A stretch of 64,000 nucleotides of DNA from Philhelius pedissequus (lineage: Eukaryota; Arthropoda; Insecta; Diptera; Syrphidae), in NCBI GenBank assembly GCA_910595825.1, contig OU343161.1, positions 186,017,220 to 186,081,219 on the forward strand, read 5' to 3'. Numbering within the stretch: position 1 is the stretch's first letter; each line of letters opens with the position of its first letter. The position numbers and the translations under genes are program-made. Positions 21,808 through 32,129 of the stretch are shown one piece after another. The notes under the pieces are model-generated. The model searched no databases. It was not told the origin of the DNA and saw only the letters and a list, made by a program, of their open reading frames with translations.

Positions 21808-22477
21808 GATCGTTGTTGTGTCGAACACCTGCGAAGAGCATGAAACCCACCTTCGAGAAGTTTTTCTAAGATTACGTAAGTACAACCTAAAAATCAATTC
21901 TTCTAAATGTTGTTTCGATCAATTAGAAGTAAGGTTTCTGGGGCACTTAGTTGATAGGCACGGCATCAGACCCTTACCAGAGAAAGTCGAGCATATTGTC
22001 AACTACAGTAAGCCAAAAGTTGCAAAAGATTTAACAAGATTCTTGGGAATGATTAATTTTTACCGCAAATTCATTTTTAACGCTGTAAAAACCCAAACAC
22101 TGTTCCATGAGCTTACCAGAGGCAATAAAAAAACGATAATAACGCAATCAAAGTACAGTACCAATGATCGAGAGCTGTTTGCCGTGTACCTTGGCATAAT
22201 GCATTTCCGCCACCTTGTGGAAGGAAGAATCTTCTCGATATTTACGGATCATAAGCCGCTGACGTACGCATTTCAACAAAAATCCGAAAAGGCATCACCA
22301 AGGCAGTTACGTAATTTAGATTTCATAAGCCAGTTTTCAACGACCATTATGTACGATCCTGGACCACAAAATCAGGTAGCCGATTTTCTTTCCAGAATTT
22401 TTGATAAACGTATCATATCAATTTTCAAACATTGGGGGAGGAACAAAAGGCTGACGAAGAGCTTAAGAAACTTCTGA
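21716..22477 (+). pseudogene. RT C-terminal half and RNase H of the gypsy element
   Basis: Begins just before the catalytic box, which reads FSYIGEIVVVS instead of the usual YxDD form, so the metal-binding aspartates are lost. Downstream are KINSSKCCFDQLEVRFLGHLV, a connection block DLTRFLGMINFYRKFI, and an RNase H with STNDRELFAVYLGIMHFRHL and IFTDHKPLTYAF. The N-terminal fingers and first palm aspartate are missing between protease and this frame, consistent with an internal deletion of several hundred bases near 21690-21720. Confidence 0.8.
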
Positions 22478-22782
22478 AACAGGTAAGCACATCTACTTCA
22501 TTGCAATTAAAATATTTCGCCTTGCCAGGAACAGATATACAACTGTACTGCGACACATCCACACCAAAAGTTCGGCCTTTCATTCCAGAGTCGTGCAGAC
22601 ATCTTGTTTTAGCGAAGCTGCATAATTTATTTCACCCGGGACCAAAAGCAACACTCAAGATTCTTCAGGATCGATTCGTTTGGCCAAGTATGACAGCAGA
22701 CTATGCGAAGTTTGTAAGAAACTGCTTAGAGTGTCAGCATTCTAAAATTGGCCGCCACAACAAAGCGGAGTTGGTGTTTTAA
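22432..22782 (+). pseudogene. Integrase zinc-binding domain of the gypsy element
   Basis: The HHCC finger is visible as LHNLFHPGPKATLKILQDRF with the cysteines in NCLECQHSK. It follows RNase H after a one-frame shift. Confidence 0.75.
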
Positions 22783-23230
22783 TGCTTTTATATCTCGGTT
22801 TTCCTATATAAACATGGATATTGTTGGTCCATTACATGCGGCTACAGATACCTCCTCACCATCGTCGATAGATTTACTCGTTGGCCTGAGCCTTTCCCAT
22901 GGAAGACATGATGGCAGAAACAGTGCACTGCACCTAATTCACGGATGGATCAGTCGGTATGGCGTGCCACTTCAAATCACAACAGACCAAGGAAGACAGT
23001 TCCAGTCAACACTTTTCTCCGAGATGAATATTACCTTGGGAATCAAACACTATGACAACAGCGTATCATCCCTAGTCCAATGGGATTATCGAAAGATGAC
23101 ACCTAACACTGAAGAGGACTTGGATGCTTCCCCAGCAGAACTCCTATACGGAGAATCACTTCTCTTACCTGAAGAATATTTAGTTGGTTCACCAAAAACT
23201 ATACACCATGTCTATGTTGAGACCAAATAA
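22748..23230 (+). pseudogene. Integrase catalytic core of the gypsy element, frameshifted
   Basis: First Asp in INMDIVGPLHAA; second in LQITTDQGRQFQS after GWISRYGVP. The segment that should carry the catalytic Glu lies in a different frame (about 23055-23095) and is interrupted by a TAG. A frameshift also scrambles the region between the first and second Asp. Later text (ASPAELLYGESLLLPEEYL) is again in frame. Confidence 0.75.
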
Positions 23231-23612
23231 CTCATCTCATCATGGATCATCAAAACTCCTTATACAAAAGGAGTTGGAAACGTTTTCGATAGAGTGGATG
23301 CCGTTCGCAGTCCACTCCAGCAGCCATATGAGGGTCCGTACTCTATTGTGAAGCGACATACAAAATACTTTTCGGTAAGAATAAAAACTAACTTAAAAAA
23401 CATTTCTGTTGACTGATTGAAAGCAGCCTTTGTTACCGTTGATGGCACATCCAATTGCGACAAATACAGAATTGGGAATTCGAAAGCCAAGCCAAAACCA
23501 AAGCCAGCGACAGATCTTCAAGCAGCACAAAACAAGCCTCAAACAACCCGCTCAGGACGTAAAGTGACGATACCATAAAGATATGGCATCCTTCCTAGCG
23601 GGGGAGTACTGT

Positions 23613-23810
23613 AGGAGCTCGCCGCATTTTAGAGTTCAGAGCAACTTATTACTATGCCTTAAAGATCTCGTATTGTACAAGTTATATATTTTAGTTCTTA
23701 GTGTACACTTTTAGTTTGTAAGAAGAAAGAGAAAAAATAAAAGACAAAAAGTGATAATGTCATTTCACTTGTAGACTGACAACCAACAACGTTGCAACTT
23801 TTATTTTCGA
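23613..23810 (+). repeat. Putative 3' LTR of the gypsy element with polypurine tract
   Basis: A purine run AGCGGGGGAG at 23597-23606 is followed a few bases later by TGTAGGAGCTCG, a plausible LTR start. An AATAAA signal lies at 23737-23742 and CA-containing sequence near 23800 could be the end. There is no second copy in the window, so the exact limits are unproven. Confidence 0.55.
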
Positions 23811-24084
23811 TCTAAAAAGGTTTTAGCAGAAATCATAAAACGTCTACAGCATATTCTCCAAATCAAGCAAACTCAGTATCATGATATGAATTTGAGAGCT
23901 TACTGATACGATTATATCAAATAATCTGATTAAATATCTTCGAAAATCTTCCGAACGCTGAGATGACCACTCTGCGAATTTCTGTTGACGAACTTTTGTC
24001 GTTTTCCATTGGTTCACTCAGGGATTTACTCATTCAGAAATCCAATGAAACAGTGCTAACTGCTTCTACTCAATTCTGATATTT

Positions 24085-24600
24085 TGTTGTCACGTGTGTG
24101 TTGTTTTGAATTATTAACGACGAAGACGAAAAACGAAATAGAAAATAGTGATTTGACATTTGAGTATGAATGTCTTAGTGCTTCTTAAATTGATTCTGGT
24201 TTCAAAACAAGAAGAGAATTTCTCCTCTCAGAATCGCCAGAAGATGATTTTTTTGCCAATTGAAAGACTTAAGAGGACGGATGCTTCGGAAAGCTTCTGA
24301 AACCCCAATTTAAACCCAAATTGATCCAATATGCTCATTCGTAAAAAACACATCACAGCACTGTTGTTTTTATTTTGCAATCCGGAAGCTTTCTAGACTC
24401 TTCTGAAAGTGTTCATTTGGGAAAAAATGACAGTTCTGATTCTGAAAAGAAGAGAATTTTGCTTTTGGATTTGAAATCAGAATCGAAACTAGAAGCACTC
24501 ACACATTCATGCACTTGAACGTCAAACTCGACTGTTGTCATTTTTTCTATCATAATTGTGCAACAAACATTATTTTTTATTTTGATTATTTGCACATATA
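24085..24600. repeat. Imperfect foldback (inverted) repeat, split by a mariner
   Basis: 24150-24230 (TGACATTTGAGTATGAATGT, GTGCTTCTT, GATTCTGGTTTCAAA) pairs with the reverse complement of 24430-24535 (GAATGTGTGAGTGCTTCT, GATTCTGATTTCAAA). Related text with the TTTTATTTTGCAA core also occurs after the mariner (25533-25660), so the foldback element probably continues there. No coding capacity. Confidence 0.5.
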
Positions 24601-25531
24601 AAGGGTGATTTTTTTGCTACTTGGTTATTGACGTTTATATTTTTGACAGATCACACATGACAAATTCCACGAACATTTCACATTTCGATTCAGTATTGTT
24701 TGCCATTTCATCATGAATAGACTTACGCCTGAACAACGTTTGCAAATTATTGAAATTTATTATCAAAATTCGTGCTCTGTGAAAAATGTGTTTCGCAAGC
24801 TACGTCCGTTTTTTTTTCCGCTCATTTTTGGCTAAATGGATACGTGAATAAGCAGAATTGCCGTATTTGGAGTGAAGAGCAGCCAGAGGCAATTCAGCAC
24901 CTACCAATGCATCCCGAAAAATGCACTGTTTGGTGCGGTTTATGTGCAGGCGGCATCATTGGGCCGTACTTCCTCAAGGACGATGAAGGCCGCAGGGTTA
25001 CGGTCAATGGAGATAGGTACCGTTCGATGATAACAGATTTTTTTTTGCCGAAAATGCAAGAATTGAACTCGGTCGACATGTGGTTCCAACAGGACGGTGC
25101 CATATGCCACACTGCACGCGAAACCATGCATCAATTGAGAGGCGAATTTGGTGAGCAGTTGATCTCACGTTTTGGCGCAGTCAATTGGCCACCAAGATCA
25201 TGTGATTTGACCCCGTTAGACTATTTTTTGTGGGGCTATGTTAAGTCTATTGTCTATGGGGACAAGCCAAACACGATTGCTGCATTGGAAGCCAACATTG
25301 AACGCGTCATTGGTGAGATTCCGGCCAAAATGTGTGAAAAAATGTGCCAAAATTGAACCTTCAGAATGGACCACCTGAAGCGTAGACGCGGGCAACATTT
25401 AAGTGAAATTATTTTTAAAAAGTAAATGGCAGAAATTGATTTATCGATCCAAATAAAAATTTCATTCACTTTTTATAAGTTTCTGTGTTTTTTTGAATTT
25501 TCAAAAACCAAGCTCTTAAAAAATCACCGTT
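24601..25531 (+). mobile_element. DD41D mariner, type 1, copy 1 (internal deletion)
   Basis: TA target duplication at 24599-24600 and 25532-25533. Termini AAGGGTGATTTTTT and, reversed, AACGGTGATTTTTT. About 930 bp instead of the roughly 1.3 kb of a complete element. It sits inside the foldback repeat. Confidence 0.85.
24713..25424 (+). pseudogene. DD41D mariner transposase, internally deleted with a stop
   Basis: The start MNRLTPEQRLQIIEIYYQN is followed by VFRKLRP and then a junction in a T run (24810-24820) that skips most of the DNA-binding region and the first catalytic Asp. After the junction comes HFWLNGYVNKQNCRIW, then WFQQDGAICH (second Asp) and CDLTPLDYFLWG (third Asp). There are 41 residues between these two aspartates. 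Near the C-terminus a Trp codon has become TGA (25354-25356), where copy 2 reads TGG. Non-functional. Confidence 0.85.
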
Positions 25532-25936
25532 TAGATCACATTCAAATTCAGAATCGTCAGAAACACAAAAAGTGTTCAGTTGGGATAAGGGAATCCGGTT
25601 TGCAAAATAAAAACGACATTAATCTTTAGATCAATAAGTACTCTCACTTGAAAAAAAAAATGACAATTCAAATGCGCACATAAGAATATAAAAAAATTAA
25701 AATTACTGCAAGGCTAACACCAATTTTTTGTTTTTAATTTTTGGGATCACGGAAAATTTCATTGCAAATAAGGAAAATCTCATTCCTATAATTAGACATA
25801 AAAGATGAAAGTTATAAAGGGGCAGCTTATGTGGCTTTTCAAATAACTGACAAAGTATGCATTTTTAATAAAGTGGGGGTCGCCAAAATTTTTTTCTAAA
25901 AGGTTTAAAAACACTGATATAGATCAATTATTGCAG
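25532..25936. other. Foldback remainder and AT-rich spacer
   Basis: 25533-25660 resembles the foldback repeat at 24085-24600 (AATCCGGTTTGCAAAATAAAAAC in inverted orientation). The rest shows nothing recognisable. Confidence 0.4.
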
Positions 25937-26278
25937 GGAATAGTCGAAAGCCCGTGGCGATCCCCATTGACTGAACTGAGGAAACTATATTACAATTTAA
26001 GAAAAGGTAAGTTTCTTAAAAGGTATTTACATTTCTGACCTTTTATTATTATTGTTCTTAAGATATTCTCCGTTTACAGCAGCCAGTAACTCTGAACGTC
26101 GAAAGGCGAATGACGACGCAGTGGAGCTTTTGAAGTTGCAAATTGAAAAGGATTCCGAATTTCAAAGCAACATCACAAACATTCTTAAGAACGGAATGCA
26201 CAGGATGCATTGTTCCAAACAAAATTAATTGCATTCCTGGAAAGGCGGAAAAAAATCGCAGAACAGCAATTAAAATAA
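25937..26278 (+). pseudogene. 3' end of a spliced protein-coding gene, two exons, one frameshift
   Basis: Exon 25937-26006 follows the acceptor TTATTGCAG and ends at the donor AAAAG/GTAAGT. Intron 26007-26079 (73 bp) ends CGTTTACAG; exon 26080-26278 ends at TAA. The frame joins exactly across the splice: SPLTELRKLYYNLRK, then AASNSERRKAND, then AVELLKLQIEKDSEF. A single-base shift near 26200 leads to a second frame, TKLIAFLERRKKIAEQQLK-stop. The C-terminus is charged and helical. I do not recognise the family with certainty; MADF/Myb-like regulators and the DNA-binding partner of PIF/Harbinger transposons end in similar helices. No upstream exon found. Confidence 0.55.
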
Positions 26279-26314
26279 GGATATTTTTACCCCCAGTTTT
26301 ACAGTGCGAGTTTA

Positions 26315-26724
26315 TAGCCTATTCACACCAAACTCGTTTACCCTTTTCGTTTACCACAACGAGTAGAGCGTTCACATCGAACATTTACTTGTTTTTGTTT
26401 GACATTTGAGGTGTTTTTTTGAAAAAGCTGTCAAAACGTTGATACAACATGAATGCTAAGTCCTCTATCACGCAGGGAAACCAGTTGCTGGGGATTTTTT
26501 TGACGTTTTCCTTTAATTGCCTTGTAGCTTTCACACGAAGAAACTGGCAACAAGAATTTAAGGAGGAAACTGGCAACATTATGTTGAAATGCAAAGCAAA
26601 ACCTTAGAAAAAGCTCTTCAAATCGTTGACCGGGGAGATTTTTTCATTCCCCTTACTTTTTACCCTTCTCGCCATCAAAATCCAAGTTGCCGGCAACTCA
26701 GTTTCCTTGTGTGAAAGCAGTCTA
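26315..26724. mobile_element. Candidate MITE with imperfect TIRs (about 410 bp)
   Basis: Left end TAGCCTATTCACACCAAACT; right end reversed TAGACTGCTTTCACACAAGG. An inverted copy of the left end (CGAGTTTGGTGTGAATAGGCT) occurs at 37361-37381, so this terminus is dispersed. A TTCACAC-type TIR is compatible with PIF/Harbinger, which is inference. No coding capacity. Confidence 0.5.
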
Positions 26725-27302
26725 AGCAAGCATAATGCTGAGTAAAAAGAGACTAAGTATGAGGATTTTAACGAACTTTTTTTTTAACCCAGATGTATAT
26801 ACAAGCAGGAAGAATCGTCTTCTTCATTGGAAAATAATAATTGAACTTATAAAAAAAAGAAAAATAATTGTTCAAAATTGTACAATGCATGGAAGAATGT
26901 GGACAAAGTTGAGCTATTATTAAAAATATTCAACAACAAGTTCGATCAAGAACTTCTCGTACTTCACAAAAATCTTGTAGTTTTTTTCTTTTGCATTTTC
27001 TGTAAATAAAAAGAATTCATGCATTAAAAATTTATTACAAATAAGTATTTGAACAAAAATGTCCTTACCGCTGCCATATTTTGTCACCTGACTTCTATCT
27101 TGTTTAATAGACCATTTTTGACGAAATTGATTTTGAAATGCAGTTTTTATAATTCGAGGGTTCTCTTTCGATTAGCGCAAACCATTTTGTTCTACCTCAT
27201 TTAGTCTTCAAGTTATGGACAACTGTTTTGTTCAATAAACCACTTTTATTACCATTTTGAGTGCCACTTTTGTTCAATAAACCACTATTCATTCTTTTTG
27301 TA
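26725..27302. other. AT-rich spacer
   Basis: Includes a short direct repeat (TTCAATAAACCACTTTT and TTCAATAAACCACTATT near 27233 and 27274). Nothing else recognised. Confidence 0.45.
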
Positions 27303-28918
27303 ATATGACTTGTATTGAGCGATCCGAATTCTGAAAGGTTATTTCTAATCCATCGAAGAAGAGATTCATCGATAACAAATGCACGCATTTTCGATAAGAG
27401 AGATTAATGCCAAATTCTATCAGATACTTTTGAAATATCAAGCGCAATAATCTTACTTTCTCCAAAATGTAAAAATGTATTAATTGTGCTTAATGTAAAG
27501 ATTTGTGCCACTGTTCGGTGAGATATACTACCGGTAACCAGTGGACCTATTGCTACGAAAGCCATACTGCCGGTCATAGCCCTAGGCTTCCATTTGAAAT
27601 AAATGATCGCAAGAAATGTGTCATGCAGTCATTATTTCTTGTAGAGGCACCCTTATGTCTGGATATTTTTTTATTTTCAAACATAAGAATCTGTATTTAT
27701 TTCTTGTATTCTCAGAAAAAATAGACGGAGAAATAAAATTTGACGTTTCATGACTTACTTTATTCATCGTGCACAAATTTATCGCAAGACATTGAATTTT
27801 GTTTATAGTGCTTAGTTTTATGTTAAATTCCAATAACTCATTCAAAAAACAAGATTACATATACCTATTTCAAAGTACCTAAAGCGCTTAGCGCTCCTTG
27901 GAGAAGAATGAAATTTCACGATTTATTTTTGCCCACATAGCAAAGAAATATAAATTTCAGTACCAGTGTCTGCAATAATGGCCGAAATATATATTTCTAA
28001 TGGAGTCGCGGCCTTAATGAGATTTCGTTCTTCAACATATTTTTTAATCTGATTATTAATCAACGTTTCCAAGAGCTTGGAAAGAAGGGACGTGAGTGCA
28101 ATTTCTCGGTAGCATTGTAGAACACCTCTTCAGGTTCAGAACGATGGGAGGGATACTATCCGGGAAGGCGGATTTGTGGATATCAAGGTCTTTTAGGACT
28201 CTATCAACTGCACGAATGCGAAAGAAGATTCGTCCCATAAAATCGTTAAAGCAAATACTGGAGGAGTCATAACACTTTCTGACAGCGTCGAATTAACAGC
28301 GAACTGCGCTGCCAGCAAATTGGCTTATTCACGAGAGCTGGCGAAAGGGGTGTCATTAAAGACGAGCGTTGGAACCGAAGACCAAGTTGAATTTGGAATA
28401 TTTTTTGCAACTGACCAAAAATTTTTAATACCTTTGGGACATTGTAGTCTTTCCTGCCTTAATTTTTGGTCATGCACAAATTTGTTTCTTTGTGAACGTT
28501 ATACCGAAACAGATAAAATTCCAAATGCTCAGAATTTTCACCTATTTGGGTTTTACTCAGTGCCAAATCAGGTGGCCTGTTTTTAACATTGTGGACATAC
28601 GCGACACACAAATTTTTTCTAAGTCCGCGAAAATTGGTATAATCGACCCTAAATACACCAACCGTTTTAACATTTAAACACAAATAAAACACAACTCAGA
28701 CAATTAACTATAATGAATTCTATAATAATTTCGTCTAACGTCCAATTTGAATTGTTCAATATCAAAATGTCACTAGTGTTATGCCTTAGTGACAATTTGT
28801 ATTGACCCGCCCATGGTTAAATAGAAAAAAAACAGTAATAGACAGTAATTCATCTGACGTCATACTAACCTAATCAATACATGCACTGTGTAGTAAGCTT
28901 CACACAGTACCTACCACA
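27303..28918 (-). pseudogene. LINE-A, inverted 5' segment of a rearranged copy
   Basis: From the 28918 side: 5' UTR text (28915-28735), endonuclease start YTNFRGLRKNLCVAYVHNVK near 28620, an internal deletion at about 28490 that removes most of the endonuclease, the linker near 28300-28400, and RT text ending around 27303-27385 (MRAFVIDESLLRWIRNNLSE). It stops inside the RT. All frames are broken. Confidence 0.75.
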
Positions 28919-28919
28919 T

Positions 28920-29935
28920 ATTCGATATCGCCAAAAACGCTGCAAATTGTTTGGTAGGTACTTCTCTGAATATTCTAGAAAATTGTTCTTTGCTTCTGGT
29001 CTGGATATAATTGAGGTGGCCTTGGCGGGATAGTTGTGGCTTGCCTGTCAACCTCGTGGTAGCAGGTTCGATTTCTGCCGTTGTCTATGCCTTCTTATAT
29101 TTCATTATAAACCAATTCTAAAAATTGTCATAAAATGAGTTGCTCGGTTACTCATTATATGGTGTTCAGGCATAACACTAACAACATGTGATTGAGTAAA
29201 CTAGTATACCCATAAAATACGGCAACGAAATAAATAAAATAATGCGAATTATAAAAGACATAAATAAATAAGACACAGTCATTTTCTGCGCATTAGTTCA
29301 GCCGCCACCCCTGGCGATAAATCTGAGACAACAACCAGTTTTAGTCTCAGAACATCGCGCCACACATATCTTTAATATCCTTCTCTCTCTTCTTTCACCG
29401 TATGCCCGCACTGTGCTAAAAACATATAAAGGGTATTCATAATCCCTTGAGCGCATGCTACCTTACCTTAATTCGATCAAAGCTGTAGTATAACTCTCAT
29501 ATTTGGGGTGGAGCTCCCAAAACTAATCTGAATCTCTTGAACAGAATACAAAAGAGAGCTCTAAAATGATAGGCGAAAGAACATCTGAAACATTTAGTTA
29601 TCTCGAACACCATCGAAAGTTTTCTTATCTTAGCCAATTGCATTCCTCCCCGAAAGCTATTGAACCGTTATACTCGTCCTTCTAGGAATACTCATCAGCT
29701 TACCACTGAGACCAATTTCGGGCGTACTTTCAAGTACAGAGTTTCCCTCTTTAACAACGGGTATGTACAATGCTTTACACGACTCAATTTTTGCTCCCAT
29801 TTTGATATTTTGAACTTCAATACTTATGTACATCGGTGTATCCTTTTAAATCCTTCCATATTTTCCTAATGCGTGCACTATGCTTGAACATATTAAGGGT
29901 AATCAAAACCCCTTTAATGCCTGCTCAATTATTAA
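28920..29935 (+). pseudogene. LINE-A, sense 3' segment of the same rearranged copy
   Basis: Starts CCACATATTCGATATCGCC (equivalent to 57967 in the other copy) and continues to the 3' UTR stem and A-rich tail (AAGGGTAATCAAAACCCC at 29894-29911). It is interrupted by a SINE-like insert at 29013-29460. Meets the inverted 5' segment at 28918-28920. Confidence 0.75.
29013..29460 (+). mobile_element. Candidate tRNA-headed SINE with a LINE-A-like 3' tail
   Basis: The LINE-A sequence is broken after CTGGATATAATT and resumes at TTAATTCGATCAAAGCTG. The insert begins with a polymerase III-type head: an A-box-like TGGCGGGATAGTTGTGG at 29023-29039 and a B-box GGTTCGATTTC at 29065-29075. Its end (29395-29455: GCACTGTGCT, ATAAAGGGTA, ATCCCTT, GCATGC) follows the LINE-A 3' terminus (GCACTATGCT, TTAAGGGTAA, CCCCTTT). 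A tail shared with a partner LINE is a known SINE design. Only one copy is seen in this window. Confidence 0.5.
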
Positions 29936-31198
29936 AAAAAACTACTTTGTAAGCAGGAACCAAAGTTAAGCTTCAAAATTTCTGTGTCGAATTAGATATT
30001 GTTGCCTATAATATTTTATTTGAATAAACTTTGCTCTGCTCGTCCAATTCAATTCGGGAATAGAAAAAACCAAAAACACTTCTAAATCTTCCAACCGTAT
30101 CTATCAATTGAACATGTATTATGAATAAAATGTTGAAATTTAGGCGAAATCGATTCGGAGAACTCGAAGTGACTCTCACACTACTTCAAGCGAATTTATT
30201 TCATGCATATATTTTCAAAAAGTTGGTTCGTCATTGTATTAACACTTAAACCATCATCGCACACTGTAAAAATGTTTTTCTCATATCGTATTTCTTCCAC
30301 ACGCTCCAAACAGTTAATTGAATTTTCCTATCTTTTCAATGATCTAATGTTGTTCGTTCATGCCGCAGCAAACAGCAGCCACAGATTAATCTCTGCAAAC
30401 TGTGTACTAACTTTTGTGTGGCAAATTAATTGAGATGCTTTAGGCGTATCAGTCGATATCACCGTCGTGGTAACGGTTTTACTACGACACAGTTCGTTGA
30501 GCTTTATGATAGCAAAGGCTCACGCACAGTAGGTACCTAATAAATTAAATTATTATTTAAAGCAGAAAACTGTTGGAAAAGAGGGAAGAGATAATTTTTT
30601 GTAAAAATGCTCTTCAAATATACCGCATAAATCCATGCCCATGCTTTTTGAATCGTTGTCCTGAATATAGAGGAGACATTTTTTTTTTTTTGTGAAACTT
30701 CCATGGTTTGATGTATTAAGCAAGATGATGATTGCAGGATTTTTTTTTTTTGAGGTACCCTTAAAAACTAATTGTATATCGAGGTATGTGTAATTACGAG
30801 GATAATCCTTAGAAGAAGATTTAACCAATAATATGATGAAATGTTTGTTTGTTCCATTTGTTTGAACAATATATGTATTTACCTAATAGAGAAGTTCACA
30901 GAATTGTTTCAATTTATTAACATATCTGTTTAATCTTACATGATTCTGTTTATTATTTGCATCAAAAGACGTCTATTTTGTGATTTCGGATCCAAATGTG
31001 TAGAACCGTCAATCGTTGGTAATAAACTGTTTGGCGAGGAAATGAAAACAAAATATTTTCAATCTAATACTACGTTTTCACCTAGAGATAAACCGGTTTA
31101 AAAAAAAATAGATTAAAAATTAATCTTAAAGTGTTTTCACCATAGAAAAGAGATAGTTTAGACTTTCTCTATACCTTTATCTCTTTCTAACACATATA
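29936..31198. other. AT-rich spacer
   Basis: Short ORFs at 30203-30433 (+) and 30553-30828 (-) are unrecognised and lack gene context. No repeat family seen. Confidence 0.45.
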
Positions 31199-32129
31199 AC
31201 GGGTGATTTTTTTGCTACTTGGAATTTGACGTTTATATTTTTGACAGATCTCACATGACAAATTCCACGAACATTTGACATTTCGATTCAGTATTGTTTG
31301 CCATTTCATTATGAATAGACTTACGCCTGAACAACGTTTGCAAATTATTGAAATTTATTATCAAAATTCGTGCTCTGTGAAAAATGTGTTTCGCACGCAA
31401 ATTGTCTTCAGCGACGAGGCTCATTTTTGGCTAAATGGATACGTGAATAAGCAGAATTGCCGTATTTGGAGTGAAGAGCAGCCAGAGGCAATTCAGCAGC
31501 TACCAATGATCCCGAAAAATGCACTGTTTGGTGCGGTTTATGGGCAGGCGGCATCATTGGGCCGTACTTCTTCAAGGACGATGAAGGCCGCAGGGTTACG
31601 GTCAATGGAGAAAGGTACCGTTCGATGATAACAGATTTTTTTTTGCCGAAAATGCAAGAATTGAACTCGGTCGACATGTGGTTCCAACAGGACGGTGCCA
31701 CATGCCACACTGCACGCGAAACCATGCATCAATTGAGAGGCGAATTTGGTGAGCAGTTGATCTCACGTTTTGGCGCAGTCAATTGGCCACCCAGATCATG
31801 TGATTTGACCCCGTTAGACTATTTTTTGTGGGGCTATGTTAAGTCTATTGTCTATGGGGACAAGCCAAATACGATTGCTGCCTTGGAAGCCAACATTGAA
31901 CGCGTCATTGGTGAGATTCCGGCCGAAATGTGTGAAAAAGTTTGCCAAAATTGGACCTTCAGAATGGACCACCTGAAGCGTAGCCGCGGGCAACATTTAA
32001 GTGAAATTATTTTTAAAAAGTAAATGGCAGAAATTGATTAATCGATCCAAATAAATATTTCATTCACTTTTTACAAGTTTCTGTGTTTTTCTGAATTTTC
32101 AAAAACCAAGCTCTTAAAAAATCACCGTT
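31199..32129 (+). mobile_element. DD41D mariner, type 1, copy 2 (different internal deletion)
   Basis: Flanked by TA. Termini ACGGGTGATTTTTTT and, reversed, AACGGTGATTTTTT. Nearly identical to 24601-25531 outside the deletion junction. The left flank CACATATA matches copy 1 by chance or site preference. Confidence 0.85.
31311..32023 (+). pseudogene. DD41D mariner transposase, internal deletion plus frameshift
   Basis: MNRLTPEQRLQIIEIYYQN ... VFR joins in frame to QIVFSDEAHFWLNGYV, so here the first catalytic Asp (SDEAHF) survives and most of the helix-turn-helix region is lost. A single-base deletion near 31508, relative to copy 1, shifts the frame after QLPM. The second half (from about 31625) keeps WFQQDGATCH and CDLTPLDYFLWG and, unlike copy 1, has no stop before IIFKK. 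Confidence 0.85.

Larger units (their letters stand above)
20850..23810 (+). mobile_element. Ty3/gypsy retrotransposon, CsRn1-like, decayed
   Basis: Order: Gag zinc finger, protease, RT C-terminal half, RNase H, integrase, polypurine tract and 3' LTR. That order is the Ty3/gypsy one. The Gag finger has the spacing C-W-F-H ... C-x3-C, as in the CHCC finger described for the CsRn1 group. No 5' LTR matching the 3' LTR was found upstream of 21000, and Gag N-terminal sequence is not readable. Frameshifts and an internal deletion remove function. Confidence 0.75.

Noticed and set aside
24894..25127. Antisense ORFs opposite the mariner transposases (also 31408-31725, 45260-45524, 50710-50990, 36732-36923)
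   Set aside because: They are complementary shadows of transposase coding sequence; the same antisense frames recur in both copies for that reason.
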